Made by a program: the position numbers and the translations under genes. DNA of 64,000 nucleotides from an uncultured Dehalococcoidia bacterium. GTDB taxonomy: Bacteria > Chloroflexota > Dehalococcoidia > Lucifugimonadales > CATQGZ01. Below the pieces are notes generated by a model. That model was given only the letters and a program-made list of their open reading frames with translations, searched no databases and had not been told where the DNA came from. Positions within the stretch are counted from its first letter, which is position 1. The number at the start of each line of letters is the position of its first letter. Shown here one piece after another: positions 43,603-51,529 of the stretch. The stretch is from contig OY282365.1 of NCBI GenBank assembly GCA_958295685.1, positions 1,426,001 to 1,490,000 on the forward strand, in the 5' to 3' direction.

Positions 43603-44888
43603 GCGCGGTTATGAGTGCTCCGGAGTTTGCCGGCTAACCACCTAAATCTTCGATGCCGCTTGAAATTTGCCAAGATTTCTTCTGCCACACCACATTCTCG
43701 CAGCAAACAGAGTACAACTAGGAAATACACTGATTCGGACAGCAGATATAAGTCTGGATCTTCGCTTTCGTGTAGGCCGCGATGCACGACATTCTTTACT
43801 CTGGTAGCAACTACTTTATTGATCCAGGCGTCAACATCATCCACCAAGGCCATGAATGTGCTGCCCGCTCTATTTGCCAGTGAGTTAAGTGCAACTCGGA
43901 AGGGAAAGATTTGCTCTTGGAGTCGTATTCGCTCTAATGTCTCGGCAGCTGTTATGACGTTAAAGAAACGGTTCTCAAGGTAGATTAGCGGCAGGTACCA
44001 GCTATTCATGAGTGCGCCAATCACAGGTTGAAACTTAGTTGAAATTTCTAACCACGAATCTACGCCCTTTAGTCCTCCAATATCGTCGAATGTAAACAGC
44101 ATATTGGGCCCAATGATGATCTTTTGTTTTTTGTGCAAGTAGCTTCCTGGATACTGCGTGTATAAACTGATCGGCTGGCGGAATACTTCACCAGGAACCA
44201 ACGACCCCTTCATGTTAGAGTGAAAAACAGTCACATCGACAACGGACGTTGGCGAATCAACCCCCATTGTGACGAGGTCCTGGAGCGCGGAGCACACCTG
44301 TAGAACTTGCTCAAGAGACTGAGGCCTGTGAAATCCGACCTTTAACTCACGGTGTTCTTCAATAGCGAACTCGAAAGACTGAGTGCGCGCTGTATAGTTA
44401 AACAAAAGTTCAAGCTCTCCAAAGTTTGTTTTCATTGCCATACGCTGCGTAGGAGAATGATCAACTCTCAATTGGTAGCTTCCATACTGATTCTTGGGGT
44501 ATTCAACCTTGACCTTAGAATACCCAACCCAATGTTCCAAGTGTTGTAATCGCAAACGCAATTCATTGAACTCAAGCACTTCTGTTTCATCAAAATGAGC
44601 TCCATCAAAAACTACGGGTACATGATATCGCTCCTGGGTTATGCCATAACCTCGAATTGTCTGACCGGTTTGCAAACAATTATCAAGTGTGAGGCTTTTA
44701 TTTCCAGCGATTCCTTGAATTCGAACCGGTTCCATAGGGCCATTGGCCTCGGCCCCTCTTGGGTCAAAAAAAGACCCGATCAAATCTAGTTCCATCTCGC
44801 GCTGTCCATCGACTTTGAGCCGACCAGCTACTTTTTCATCTGGATTGGCGGCCAGCCAAAACACACCTTCGAGATCAATGTTATCCAC
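43599..44888 (-). CDS. ApeA-like HEPN anti-phage protein
   Basis: 429 aa. The N-terminal half has the ApeA-type beta domain (LEGVFWLAANPDEKVAGRL, VRIQGIAGNKSLTLDNC); the C-terminal part is helical with RVKNVVH, which fits the RX4-6H RNase motif of HEPN toxins. ApeA proteins stop phage by an abortive mechanism, probably RNA cleavage. The GTG start has AGGAG overlapping the hsdS stop, so translation is coupled to hsdS. Base composition is clearly lower in GC than its neighbours, suggesting recent arrival. Confidence 0.75.
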   Translation of the reverse strand: MDNIDLEGVFWLAANPDEKVAGRLKVDGQREMELDLIGSFFDPRGAEANGPMEPVRIQGIAGNKSLTLDNCLQTGQTIRGYGITQERYHVPVVFDGAHFDETEVLEFNELRLRLQHLEHWVGYSKVKVEYPKNQYGSYQLRVDHSPTQRMAMKTNFGELELLFNYTARTQSFEFAIEEHRELKVGFHRPQSLEQVLQVCSALQDLVTMGVDSPTSVVDVTVFHSNMKGSLVPGEVFRQPISLYTQYPGSYLHKKQKIIIGPNMLFTFDDIGGLKGVDSWLEISTKFQPVIGALMNSWYLPLIYLENRFFNVITAAETLERIRLQEQIFPFRVALNSLANRAGSTFMALVDDVDAWINKVVATRVKNVVHRGLHESEDPDLYLLSESVYFLVVLCLLRECGVAEEILANFKRHRRFRWLAGKLRSTHNRA

Positions 44889-44899
44889 AGTAAATACTC

Positions 44900-46069
44900 C
44901 TAGCTCTTATGCGCCACCCGAACCCGCCCCGTCAGCAGCGCATCCGACACTGACGCTTTCGACCATTGTAGCGCATCCCGCTCCGCCCGCGCCTGCTCGA
45001 TAGCCTCGTCCACGCCGTCCAGCACGGCGGCGATGGCCTGCTGCTCCGCGAAGGATGGGAAGGGGATGGAGACGCTAGAGAATGCGCTTTTGTTCAAGAT
45101 TGGAACTGCCGTTTTAGACGCGATGGTTTGTAAGTAGCTTGACCGAGCGAGGCATACCCAATAGAGAAATGACGGCAAAGTTGCGTCGCTGGGTATCAGA
45201 GCGTTAATTTGTTGATTAGAACACAGTGGAAGTTTCGCTATGGCAACTTCACCTATAGTTCCAATACAGGAAACCAACACAGCATTTTGGGGTAGTAGTC
45301 TTGAGACCGCTACACCAGGTTCGGATAAGTATTCTTCTGAAGTGGATACAAGACGACTCGCTGCAAGATCCGACGGCTTTACCCATGGAGTCTGTTCGCC
45401 GTAATAGTCGCGCACTTCACGCGGAGGGGTGCTTCCAGTCACCACCTCCGCCACATCCCCCAGCCGCGCCACCTCCCAGTCCGCCGGTATCGTCCCCACG
45501 CCCGGCGCATCCCGCCACTCCGAGTGCCGGCCGGGGATGCCGCGGGTAAGCAGTTCGTGGAGCAGGGCATCCCGCAGACGCTCGGCGGCGGCGATGACCG
45601 CCTCGGTGCCCTCGATGGCCTCGTCAATAGAGTCCAGCACCGCGGCAATGGCCCGCTGCTCGGGGAGAGGCGGGATTGGCCTTTTGAGTGCGTACACATC
45701 ATCACGATTAAGACCTGGTACACCCGTCGCGCGGTTCAATTTGGATAGATCTTCACAGGCCAGCAAATGATATATCCAGAGTAGGTCTGCCTGTTCATCA
45801 ATTGGAACAGCGAGGTAGGTTGTGTCTATCGGAACAAAAGCCTCCTCAATCCATGTGACTGAACCGATGCTACCTTTACGCCCAACCACTACCCCAGGAC
45901 CTTCAACTGCAGGGTGGTCGTGAAAACCCACTGCGCCAGCAGACCCGATTACTGGGATTCGCCCAGGTCGACGCTTAGGCTCCGGCAAGGAAACACCATA
46001 CTCTAGTTTCAAAACATCCCCCAGCCGTGCCATCCGCCAGCCATCGGGCAAATATGGTTTATCTGCCAT
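44900..46069 (-). CDS. hsdS: Type I restriction-modification S subunit
   Basis: 389-aa DNA-specificity subunit with two target-recognition domains. Domain 1 starts LPDGWRMARLGDVLKLEYG and domain 2 VGTIPADWEVARLGDVAEVV; each ends in a conserved helix (IPPLPEQRAIAAVLDSIDEA and IPFPSFAEQQAIAAVLDGVD). It follows the DUF2442 gene through a TGATG overlap. Its 3' end is the parent of the remnants at 41.3 and 42.8 kb. Confidence 0.95.
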   Translation of the reverse strand: MADKPYLPDGWRMARLGDVLKLEYGVSLPEPKRRPGRIPVIGSAGAVGFHDHPAVEGPGVVVGRKGSIGSVTWIEEAFVPIDTTYLAVPIDEQADLLWIYHLLACEDLSKLNRATGVPGLNRDDVYALKRPIPPLPEQRAIAAVLDSIDEAIEGTEAVIAAAERLRDALLHELLTRGIPGRHSEWRDAPGVGTIPADWEVARLGDVAEVVTGSTPPREVRDYYGEQTPWVKPSDLAASRLVSTSEEYLSEPGVAVSRLLPQNAVLVSCIGTIGEVAIAKLPLCSNQQINALIPSDATLPSFLYWVCLARSSYLQTIASKTAVPILNKSAFSSVSIPFPSFAEQQAIAAVLDGVDEAIEQARAERDALQWSKASVSDALLTGRVRVAHKS

Positions 46070-46431
46070 CAGCCCTCCTGCTGGTCACCAGCCATCGATT
46101 GCCGCTCCTGTTCGTAGGCCCGGAGCTCGTACAGCGTCAGGCCGCGCCCCTCCTTTTTCGCCTCCAGCCACTGCTTGAAAGACCGCTGGCTCTCTCCGGA
46201 CTTTCTGCCCGCCAGCAGACCCTCCACGCTAAGATCCTCGTCCAGGTCGGGCCAGTGGATGTGCCGACCCGCAGCATGTAGCTCCCAGTTGTTGCGCTCC
46301 TGTGGCGTAGCATGAACCAGCCTGGGATACCAGACCAGTGGAACAGAGATGGTCCGGCCGTCGGCGAGGTCAACGGTCAGCGTGTCCTCGGTAGCTGTAA
46401 GGGTCACAGCCCCCGGCGCTCTATCGGGCAT
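46069..46431 (-). CDS. DUF2442 protein
   Basis: 120 aa with ADGRTISVPLVWYPRL and WPDLDEDLSVEGLLAGR, typical of DUF2442. It overlaps hsdM by 11 nt and hsdS by one base, so it is made with the methylase subunits. DUF2442 genes usually pair with DUF4160 in toxin-antitoxin-like sets; here it stands alone. Confidence 0.83.
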   Translation of the reverse strand: MPDRAPGAVTLTATEDTLTVDLADGRTISVPLVWYPRLVHATPQERNNWELHAAGRHIHWPDLDEDLSVEGLLAGRKSGESQRSFKQWLEAKKEGRGLTLYELRAYEQERQSMAGDQQEG

Positions 46432-47950
46432 AGCCCAACTCCGCCAGCAGTTCGTCCATCTTCGCCACCGCCTCGTCCCGGCGCCGCTCCGCGTCCCGAA
46501 GCTGCGCCAGGGCGTCCTCGACGCTCATCACCTCCACCGGCTCGGTCGTGTCCACGTAGCGGCTGATGTTCAGGTTGAAGTCGTTGGCCCGCATCTCCTC
46601 CAGGTCCGCGACGTGGGCGAACCGCTCCACGTCCTCGAAGGCGCGGTACGCCGCGGCGATCCTGTCGATGTGCTCGCGGTCGAGGAAGTTCCGCGCCTTG
46701 CCCTGCCGAAAGCAGCCCTCCTGCGCCGCGTCCACGAACAGCGTCCTGCCTCGCCGCTCGGCGGGCTTGGCCCTGTTCAGCACGCAGATCGCCACGGGAA
46801 TGCTGGCGCCGGAGAACAGGTTGGGCGCCAGCCCTATGACCGCCTCGAACAGGTCGGCCTCCACGATGCCCCGGCGTATCTTCCCCTCGGCGCCGCCCCG
46901 AAACAGGACGCCGTGAGGCATCACCACGCCCACCATCCCTTGGGGGTTGGTCACGCCCAGCATGTGCAGCAGAAAGGCCAGGTCGCCCCTGGTCTTGGGC
47001 GGGACCGCGCCGTAGCGGTCGAAGCGGTGGTGCGGGTCGTTGGGCGCGAAGTCGTGCCCCCAGTTCTTCAGGCTGAAGGGTGGATTGGCTATCACCCGGT
47101 CGTAGGAGAGCAGCCGCCCCGACTCGTCCACCAGGCCCGGCTCGGCGATGACGTCGCCCGCCTCCAGCCGCGCGGCGGACAGGCCGTGCAGCAGCAGGTT
47201 GAGCTTGCCCGCGGCCAGCGTCCCCAGGTTGCGCTCCTGTCCGTGCAGCGCCAGATTGCGCCGGTCTCCGCCCTGCTCCCGCACGTACTGCGCGGTGTAG
47301 ATGAGCATCCCGCCGGAGCCGGCAGTGGGGTCGCAGACGCGCATCCTCTCGCGCGGCTGAAGCAGCTCCACTATGAGGCGCACCACAGGGCGGGGCGTGT
47401 AGAACTCGCCGCCCTTCTTGCCCGCGTCGTCTGCGAACCTGTCGATAAGATACTCGTAGGCGTCGCCCAGCACGTTGCCCCCGCCCGCAGCGTCCTCCCG
47501 CAGGCTCTCGTCGCGCAGGTCCAGACCACCGAAGTGGTTCAGCAGGCTGCGGATGATGCGCTCACGGTTGGCAGGGCTGCCCAGCTTGGACTCGTCGTTC
47601 CAGTTGGTGCCCGCCAGCACCCCGTCCAGCCTGGGAGTGTTGTCCTCCTCGACGGCGTGGCTGGCGCAGTTGAGCGTCTCGCCCAGGTTCATCGAGGCCC
47701 CGGCGAGAGCAGGCCAGCGGGCTGAACTCCTGACGAAGAACTCATGCTCGTCGCGGTCGCTGAGCGCCACGCCGCGGGCGACGCCGGACGCCACGGCGTT
47801 CTCCACCTCCTCGTCGAAGCGGTCCGAAAGCCGCTTCAGGAAGAGGAGCGAGAAGATGTAGTTCTTGTAGTCGGCGGCGTCGATCTGCCCGCGCAGGATG
47901 TCGGCAGCCTGCCACAGCTTCGACTCGAGCTCCTGCCTCGTGAGCGGCAT
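46421..47950 (-). CDS. hsdM: Type I restriction-modification M subunit
   Basis: 509-aa N6-adenine methyltransferase of the HsdM2S core. The N-terminal helical domain (LWQAADILRGQIDAADYKNY) precedes the SAM motif DPTAGSGGMLIYTA and the catalytic NPPF (VIANPPFSLKNWG). The ATG at 47950 has a strong AGGAAGGAG site. First intact gene of the leftward restriction operon. Confidence 0.96.
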   Translation of the reverse strand: MPLTRQELESKLWQAADILRGQIDAADYKNYIFSLLFLKRLSDRFDEEVENAVASGVARGVALSDRDEHEFFVRSSARWPALAGASMNLGETLNCASHAVEEDNTPRLDGVLAGTNWNDESKLGSPANRERIIRSLLNHFGGLDLRDESLREDAAGGGNVLGDAYEYLIDRFADDAGKKGGEFYTPRPVVRLIVELLQPRERMRVCDPTAGSGGMLIYTAQYVREQGGDRRNLALHGQERNLGTLAAGKLNLLLHGLSAARLEAGDVIAEPGLVDESGRLLSYDRVIANPPFSLKNWGHDFAPNDPHHRFDRYGAVPPKTRGDLAFLLHMLGVTNPQGMVGVVMPHGVLFRGGAEGKIRRGIVEADLFEAVIGLAPNLFSGASIPVAICVLNRAKPAERRGRTLFVDAAQEGCFRQGKARNFLDREHIDRIAAAYRAFEDVERFAHVADLEEMRANDFNLNISRYVDTTEPVEVMSVEDALAQLRDAERRRDEAVAKMDELLAELGYAR

Positions 47951-47965
47951 CGGCTCCTTCCTATG

Positions 47966-48181
47966 TCACACTGGCCCGGCCCTGCGGCCGATGCGGTGGA
48001 TTATGGAATCTCGGAGCGTCTCGCGGCGCAGCCGGGCAGCCTCCACCGCCGACCCATATGCCGACTCGGAAGCCTCTACCAGCCGGGCCGCCGTGTCGAG
48101 CTCGTGAGGGAACGGCACGGGAACCTGAAGCTCGCCCAAATTCCTGGCAGGCAGCGACTTGAGAGTGGCGCTGACCGCTGA
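47966..48181 (-). pseudogene. Probable S-subunit-like C-terminal remnant upstream of hsdM
   Basis: An open frame without a start reads SLKSLPARNLGELQVPVPF, then VEAARLRRETLRDSIIHRI and a stop 15 nt before hsdM. The pattern resembles the last conserved helix of specificity subunits or of class I methylases. It does not match the local hsdS at nucleotide level, so it would come from a different system. Confidence 0.5.
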
Positions 48182-48277
48182 GGTCTGCCATCAGTCTCGA
48201 CCTTCCTGAAGGCTCGTACCCCTTCTGGGGTAAGAAAGACTGATGGCGCCTACTCAGGCTACTTGACTGCCCATCCC

Positions 48278-48560
48278 TTGACAACGGCGAACTCCTGTAC
48301 TACGATATCCGCATGGAACCACACGCTTGCGGCCGTGCCGAGCCGCGTTCACGGAATCATCGTAACCAGCCAACCGGCAGGGGCGCCCACAAGGAGTGCG
48401 CCCCTACCCAGGGACCTGTCCCACAATTGTCCCAGAACTGCTCCGGTTCTGTTCCAGAACTGTCCCACAAGTGCCCCACATTTGTACCACGAAAATCGAA
48501 CCCTCAGCTACGAGATGGAACAAAATGGAACAGTTTGGGACAGTTTTCGGCAAAACCGGC
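48278..48560 (+). repeat. Iteron element A3 with its own promoter
   Basis: TTGACA (48278-48283), a 17-bp spacer and TACGAT (48301-48306) form the promoter. About 110 bp shared with A2 follow. Then come seven phased 11-bp units from 48417 (TGTCCCACAAT, TGTCCCAGAAC, TGCTCCGGTTC, TGTTCCAGAAC and so on), AATCGAACCCT, the core CAGCTACGAG at 48505-48514, the inverted words ATGGAACA, ATGGAACA and GGGACA, then CGGCAAAA to 48556. It reads toward the DISARM-like locus. Confidence 0.83.
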
Positions 48561-48686
48561 CCTCAGATACGAGGCCGTCCTCCCCGCGCGGCTCGTCGAC
48601 GTCAAACTCGACCGACGCCGGTATCTCGTCGATGCCCAGCATTGCCCCAGCATCGCGTTGTATAGTATGAAAGGCGCAAGACATGA

Positions 48687-48914
48687 GCATCCCGGAACCT
48701 CAACTCAGCAGATGGTCCCACCACGGCGCTCATCCGCGCGGCGGGCATCGGGCGGAGGACTCTGGTGAGGCTGGAGAAGGGAGAGCAGACGCCGAGGTTC
48801 AAGACTCTGAACGCAGTTGCCCAAGCCCTGGAGGTACGCGTCCCGGATCTGCTCGTCGAACCGGAGTCCAATAGCCACCGATGCATAGTGGAGGTTGAGC
48901 CTGCCAGCGGCTAG
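48687..48914 (+). pseudogene. XRE-family helix-turn-helix remnant
   Basis: The frame reads ALIRAAGIGRRTLVRLEKGE, then TPRFKTLNAVAQALEV and PDLLVEPES to a stop at 48914. This is the second half of a Cro/CI-type HTH. No start codon or first helix is present after the stop at 48684, so it is probably broken. It could once have controlled the locus that starts 37 bp further on. Confidence 0.7.
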
Positions 48915-48950
48915 CTGAGCATGTCATAAAGATGAGCTGAGTGAGAAAAC

Positions 48951-51512
48951 TTGAGCAGTAATGGCAGCCAAGAACTGATCCGCGAACTGCACAGCCGGTT
49001 TCCGATATTCGATCGCGTTGCCGGACGGTTCGGTGAGGGTTCGCCCGAAGAACGCATCCCATGGTTCTTCGCCCTTCTGCTCGCCGCTGCCACTAAGAGT
49101 GAACCGGGCGCGTGTTGCTTTGTTCTGGACAAGACACAGGGCACGACCGCGCTTACCGCCGTCCTCCTGGGACTTGCACGACTCCAGGAAGATTTCCCGC
49201 GTCTTGCCGAGAGCTATGCCCGCACAGCATTGAGCAGAGGGCAGCATGTCAGGGTGAAGCCCGGCAACTTCGTTTACGAATACGAAGGGGTCTGGGAGGA
49301 ACACCCCGATTCATTCAGACTGAAGGTGCTGGATAAGCCGGACTGGCGCAGCTTTCGGATCTCCGAAGTGCTGAGACTCGAACCCACAACCCGCAAACGA
49401 CCGAAAGGAACGCTCACTTCCACACTCGGCGTCTACGATCGTAGCAGCCTTGACGAGTTGCTCGACATCACAACCTATGGGAATGGCAGCATGATTCGGA
49501 ATGTCGTACTCCTGTACATGGCCCAAGCGCGCTTCGCGGGAATCGCAGCCGCTGTCTCCCTGGCGCCGACTCATTCGAACCGCTTTGACCCACTCTCAGC
49601 CTTTCTTCCCTGGGGCACCATTGGGCATGGGGGCGAGATTAAGGCGGGTGACCCCCACCAGGAGATTGGAGAGCCTCTGATAGCTGTCACGAGGGTGCAT
49701 CAGGATTTGGCAGACGCGGCCAGGTCTGCCCCGGAAGCATCTAAAGTGGTCCTCGTCGATGGCGCACGTGGTATTGCCAGCGACCTCCAGGTGTTCGACG
49801 ATATTGCGGAGCGTCAGAGGGTCGTGATACTGGCAGCACCTGACGAGGCGGAGGAAATCCGTCTGCTGCGGGACCGGGACTGCCCGGTCTGGTATATGTC
49901 ACCAGCTGAGGTCATGCTAGGAGAAGATCACGCCGAAGAGCGGTCCCGGGCCAGCCTGGTTGGACGGACGGTTAGAGTGGCTGACATAAGGGAGCGAAGC
50001 CAGGTAGTTGCTATTGACTGCAAGAGCGACGATCTCCAGGCAGCAGCAACCGCCCTCGAAGACGTGGCGGCGAAAGTGGATGGTGACAGGTCAGAAGTCG
50101 ATGATCTCCTGGCTCGGCTGTACGGAATCCTGTTGGATTTTAGCGAGTGTTGCTTCGAGGTCGATGAAGAGACGAAGACCGACCTGCGACGAGCGCAGGA
50201 AAACTTGGACCGGAACCGGAGGTGGATGAGTCCAGACATAATCAAGGAGTTTCGATCCGCAATAGACCGTCTGACGAGTATTTCACTCGATGGGTCTGGC
50301 CTGGAGGGGAAAGCCGACGCCCTGTTGAGCGCACTTACGTCCGATGGACGGTGGGCGATAGCTACCAAGTCAGCTCGAACCGCCGAGTGTCTTCGTGAGG
50401 GACTGAATGGCCTCAGGTCTGACTTGCCAGTCTTGCCAATACGGGCGATCCGACCCGAGGATGAATACGACGGCATCATCGTACCCGCATGGCCAAATAG
50501 CCGGTGGTTCACACGACTGAGGAACCTGGCAGCTACGCGGGATATCCGGATTCTGGCCTACCCTTTTGAGCGCAAGTGGCTGTTGGGCCACCAGACCCGA
50601 GAACGCGCTCTCGTGCAGTCCAGCCGAATGGAAGACGAAGAACGCGCCAGGCTCCTTGGGGTTAAGTCCGATCTGCCTTCCACGATGAAGCCCTTGGAGC
50701 CTGTTCGGCCCGCTGATGACGTATCGCCTGACCTACCCATACTCAATCTCGAACGGAGGCTCTCTCGGCGCCGTTTGCCCCGCCCGTCACCGTCAGTCGA
50801 TGGTGACGATGTACGGCGCGCGCGGCTGGTTGAATTCTATGGAGAGTGCTACGCCCTTCTCACGGAGTGGTCTCAGCTGAACGTGCTGAACGAGCTCATA
50901 GGCAACAGCCTCGGAGACGGCGGTCACCTCCGAACAGTGGCGGCCTCCGTCCTTCAAGCCGATGACCTTGTGCTGTTCAGAGCGGGAGGGGGCAAGGAGT
51001 TCATCCGCTTGCTGGCAGAAGACGAGCTTGGCATCGAGGAATACGAAAGAGTGCGGGCGATTGCGGAACTATGGAAGACACCACTTCGTCGTCTTGGCAG
51101 CAAGCCTGCTGAGGTGCAAAGACGCTTGGAAAAGTGTGGCCTGCATCGAACGCTTCCAACGATAGCAGGGTGGACGGGGAACCCCGACCTCATAGGTCCC
51201 GGTTACGATAGTGATATTGAAGTCATTGCCAGAGCTGCCGACGATGCGGAACTCCTCACAGGATTGGACTCCGTAAAGGAGGCCATCTCCAGGATCCGTG
51301 GGGCTCACATAAGGGCAGGGAGACATCTGACTCAACTCATCAAGGATGAGGCCCGTGGCCGCCTGAGTCAGCTGGATGGTGAGCCCGTGCTGCTGGACCT
51401 CGGATACGGTAAGGCTTGGGTTGTCCAGGTCGAGTCCGTGGATGAACGGCAACAAGAGTACCCAGCAGACCAGACGAATCGCCTGCTATGGACCGACGAC
51501 TCCATGTTCTGA
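48951..51512 (+). CDS. DrmE-like protein of a DISARM-like locus
   Basis: 853 aa from a TTG start. It contains WFFALLLAAATKSEPGACC, FVLDKTQGTTALTAVLLGLA, VVLVDGARGIASDLQVFDD and a central coiled-coil-like stretch (about residues 405-460). I see no nuclease or helicase motif. Its size and its position ahead of drmA and drmB match DrmE of class 2 DISARM, whose role is unknown; I call it DrmE-like mainly from context. It lies 17 bp before the NERD-helicase gene. Confidence 0.6.
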   Translation: MSSNGSQELIRELHSRFPIFDRVAGRFGEGSPEERIPWFFALLLAAATKSEPGACCFVLDKTQGTTALTAVLLGLARLQEDFPRLAESYARTALSRGQHVRVKPGNFVYEYEGVWEEHPDSFRLKVLDKPDWRSFRISEVLRLEPTTRKRPKGTLTSTLGVYDRSSLDELLDITTYGNGSMIRNVVLLYMAQARFAGIAAAVSLAPTHSNRFDPLSAFLPWGTIGHGGEIKAGDPHQEIGEPLIAVTRVHQDLADAARSAPEASKVVLVDGARGIASDLQVFDDIAERQRVVILAAPDEAEEIRLLRDRDCPVWYMSPAEVMLGEDHAEERSRASLVGRTVRVADIRERSQVVAIDCKSDDLQAAATALEDVAAKVDGDRSEVDDLLARLYGILLDFSECCFEVDEETKTDLRRAQENLDRNRRWMSPDIIKEFRSAIDRLTSISLDGSGLEGKADALLSALTSDGRWAIATKSARTAECLREGLNGLRSDLPVLPIRAIRPEDEYDGIIVPAWPNSRWFTRLRNLAATRDIRILAYPFERKWLLGHQTRERALVQSSRMEDEERARLLGVKSDLPSTMKPLEPVRPADDVSPDLPILNLERRLSRRRLPRPSPSVDGDDVRRARLVEFYGECYALLTEWSQLNVLNELIGNSLGDGGHLRTVAASVLQADDLVLFRAGGGKEFIRLLAEDELGIEEYERVRAIAELWKTPLRRLGSKPAEVQRRLEKCGLHRTLPTIAGWTGNPDLIGPGYDSDIEVIARAADDAELLTGLDSVKEAISRIRGAHIRAGRHLTQLIKDEARGRLSQLDGEPVLLDLGYGKAWVVQVESVDERQQEYPADQTNRLLWTDDSMF

Positions 51513-51529
51513 TGAGTGAGTGACCAGCC

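Noticed and set aside
46349..47725. 458-aa plus-strand open frame opposite hsdM
   Set aside because: Antisense shadow with low-complexity composition; hsdM is clear on the minus strand.
48683..48874. 63-aa frame MSIPEPQLSRW... overlapping the XRE remnant
   Set aside because: Out of frame with the helix-turn-helix coding sequence and without any motif.
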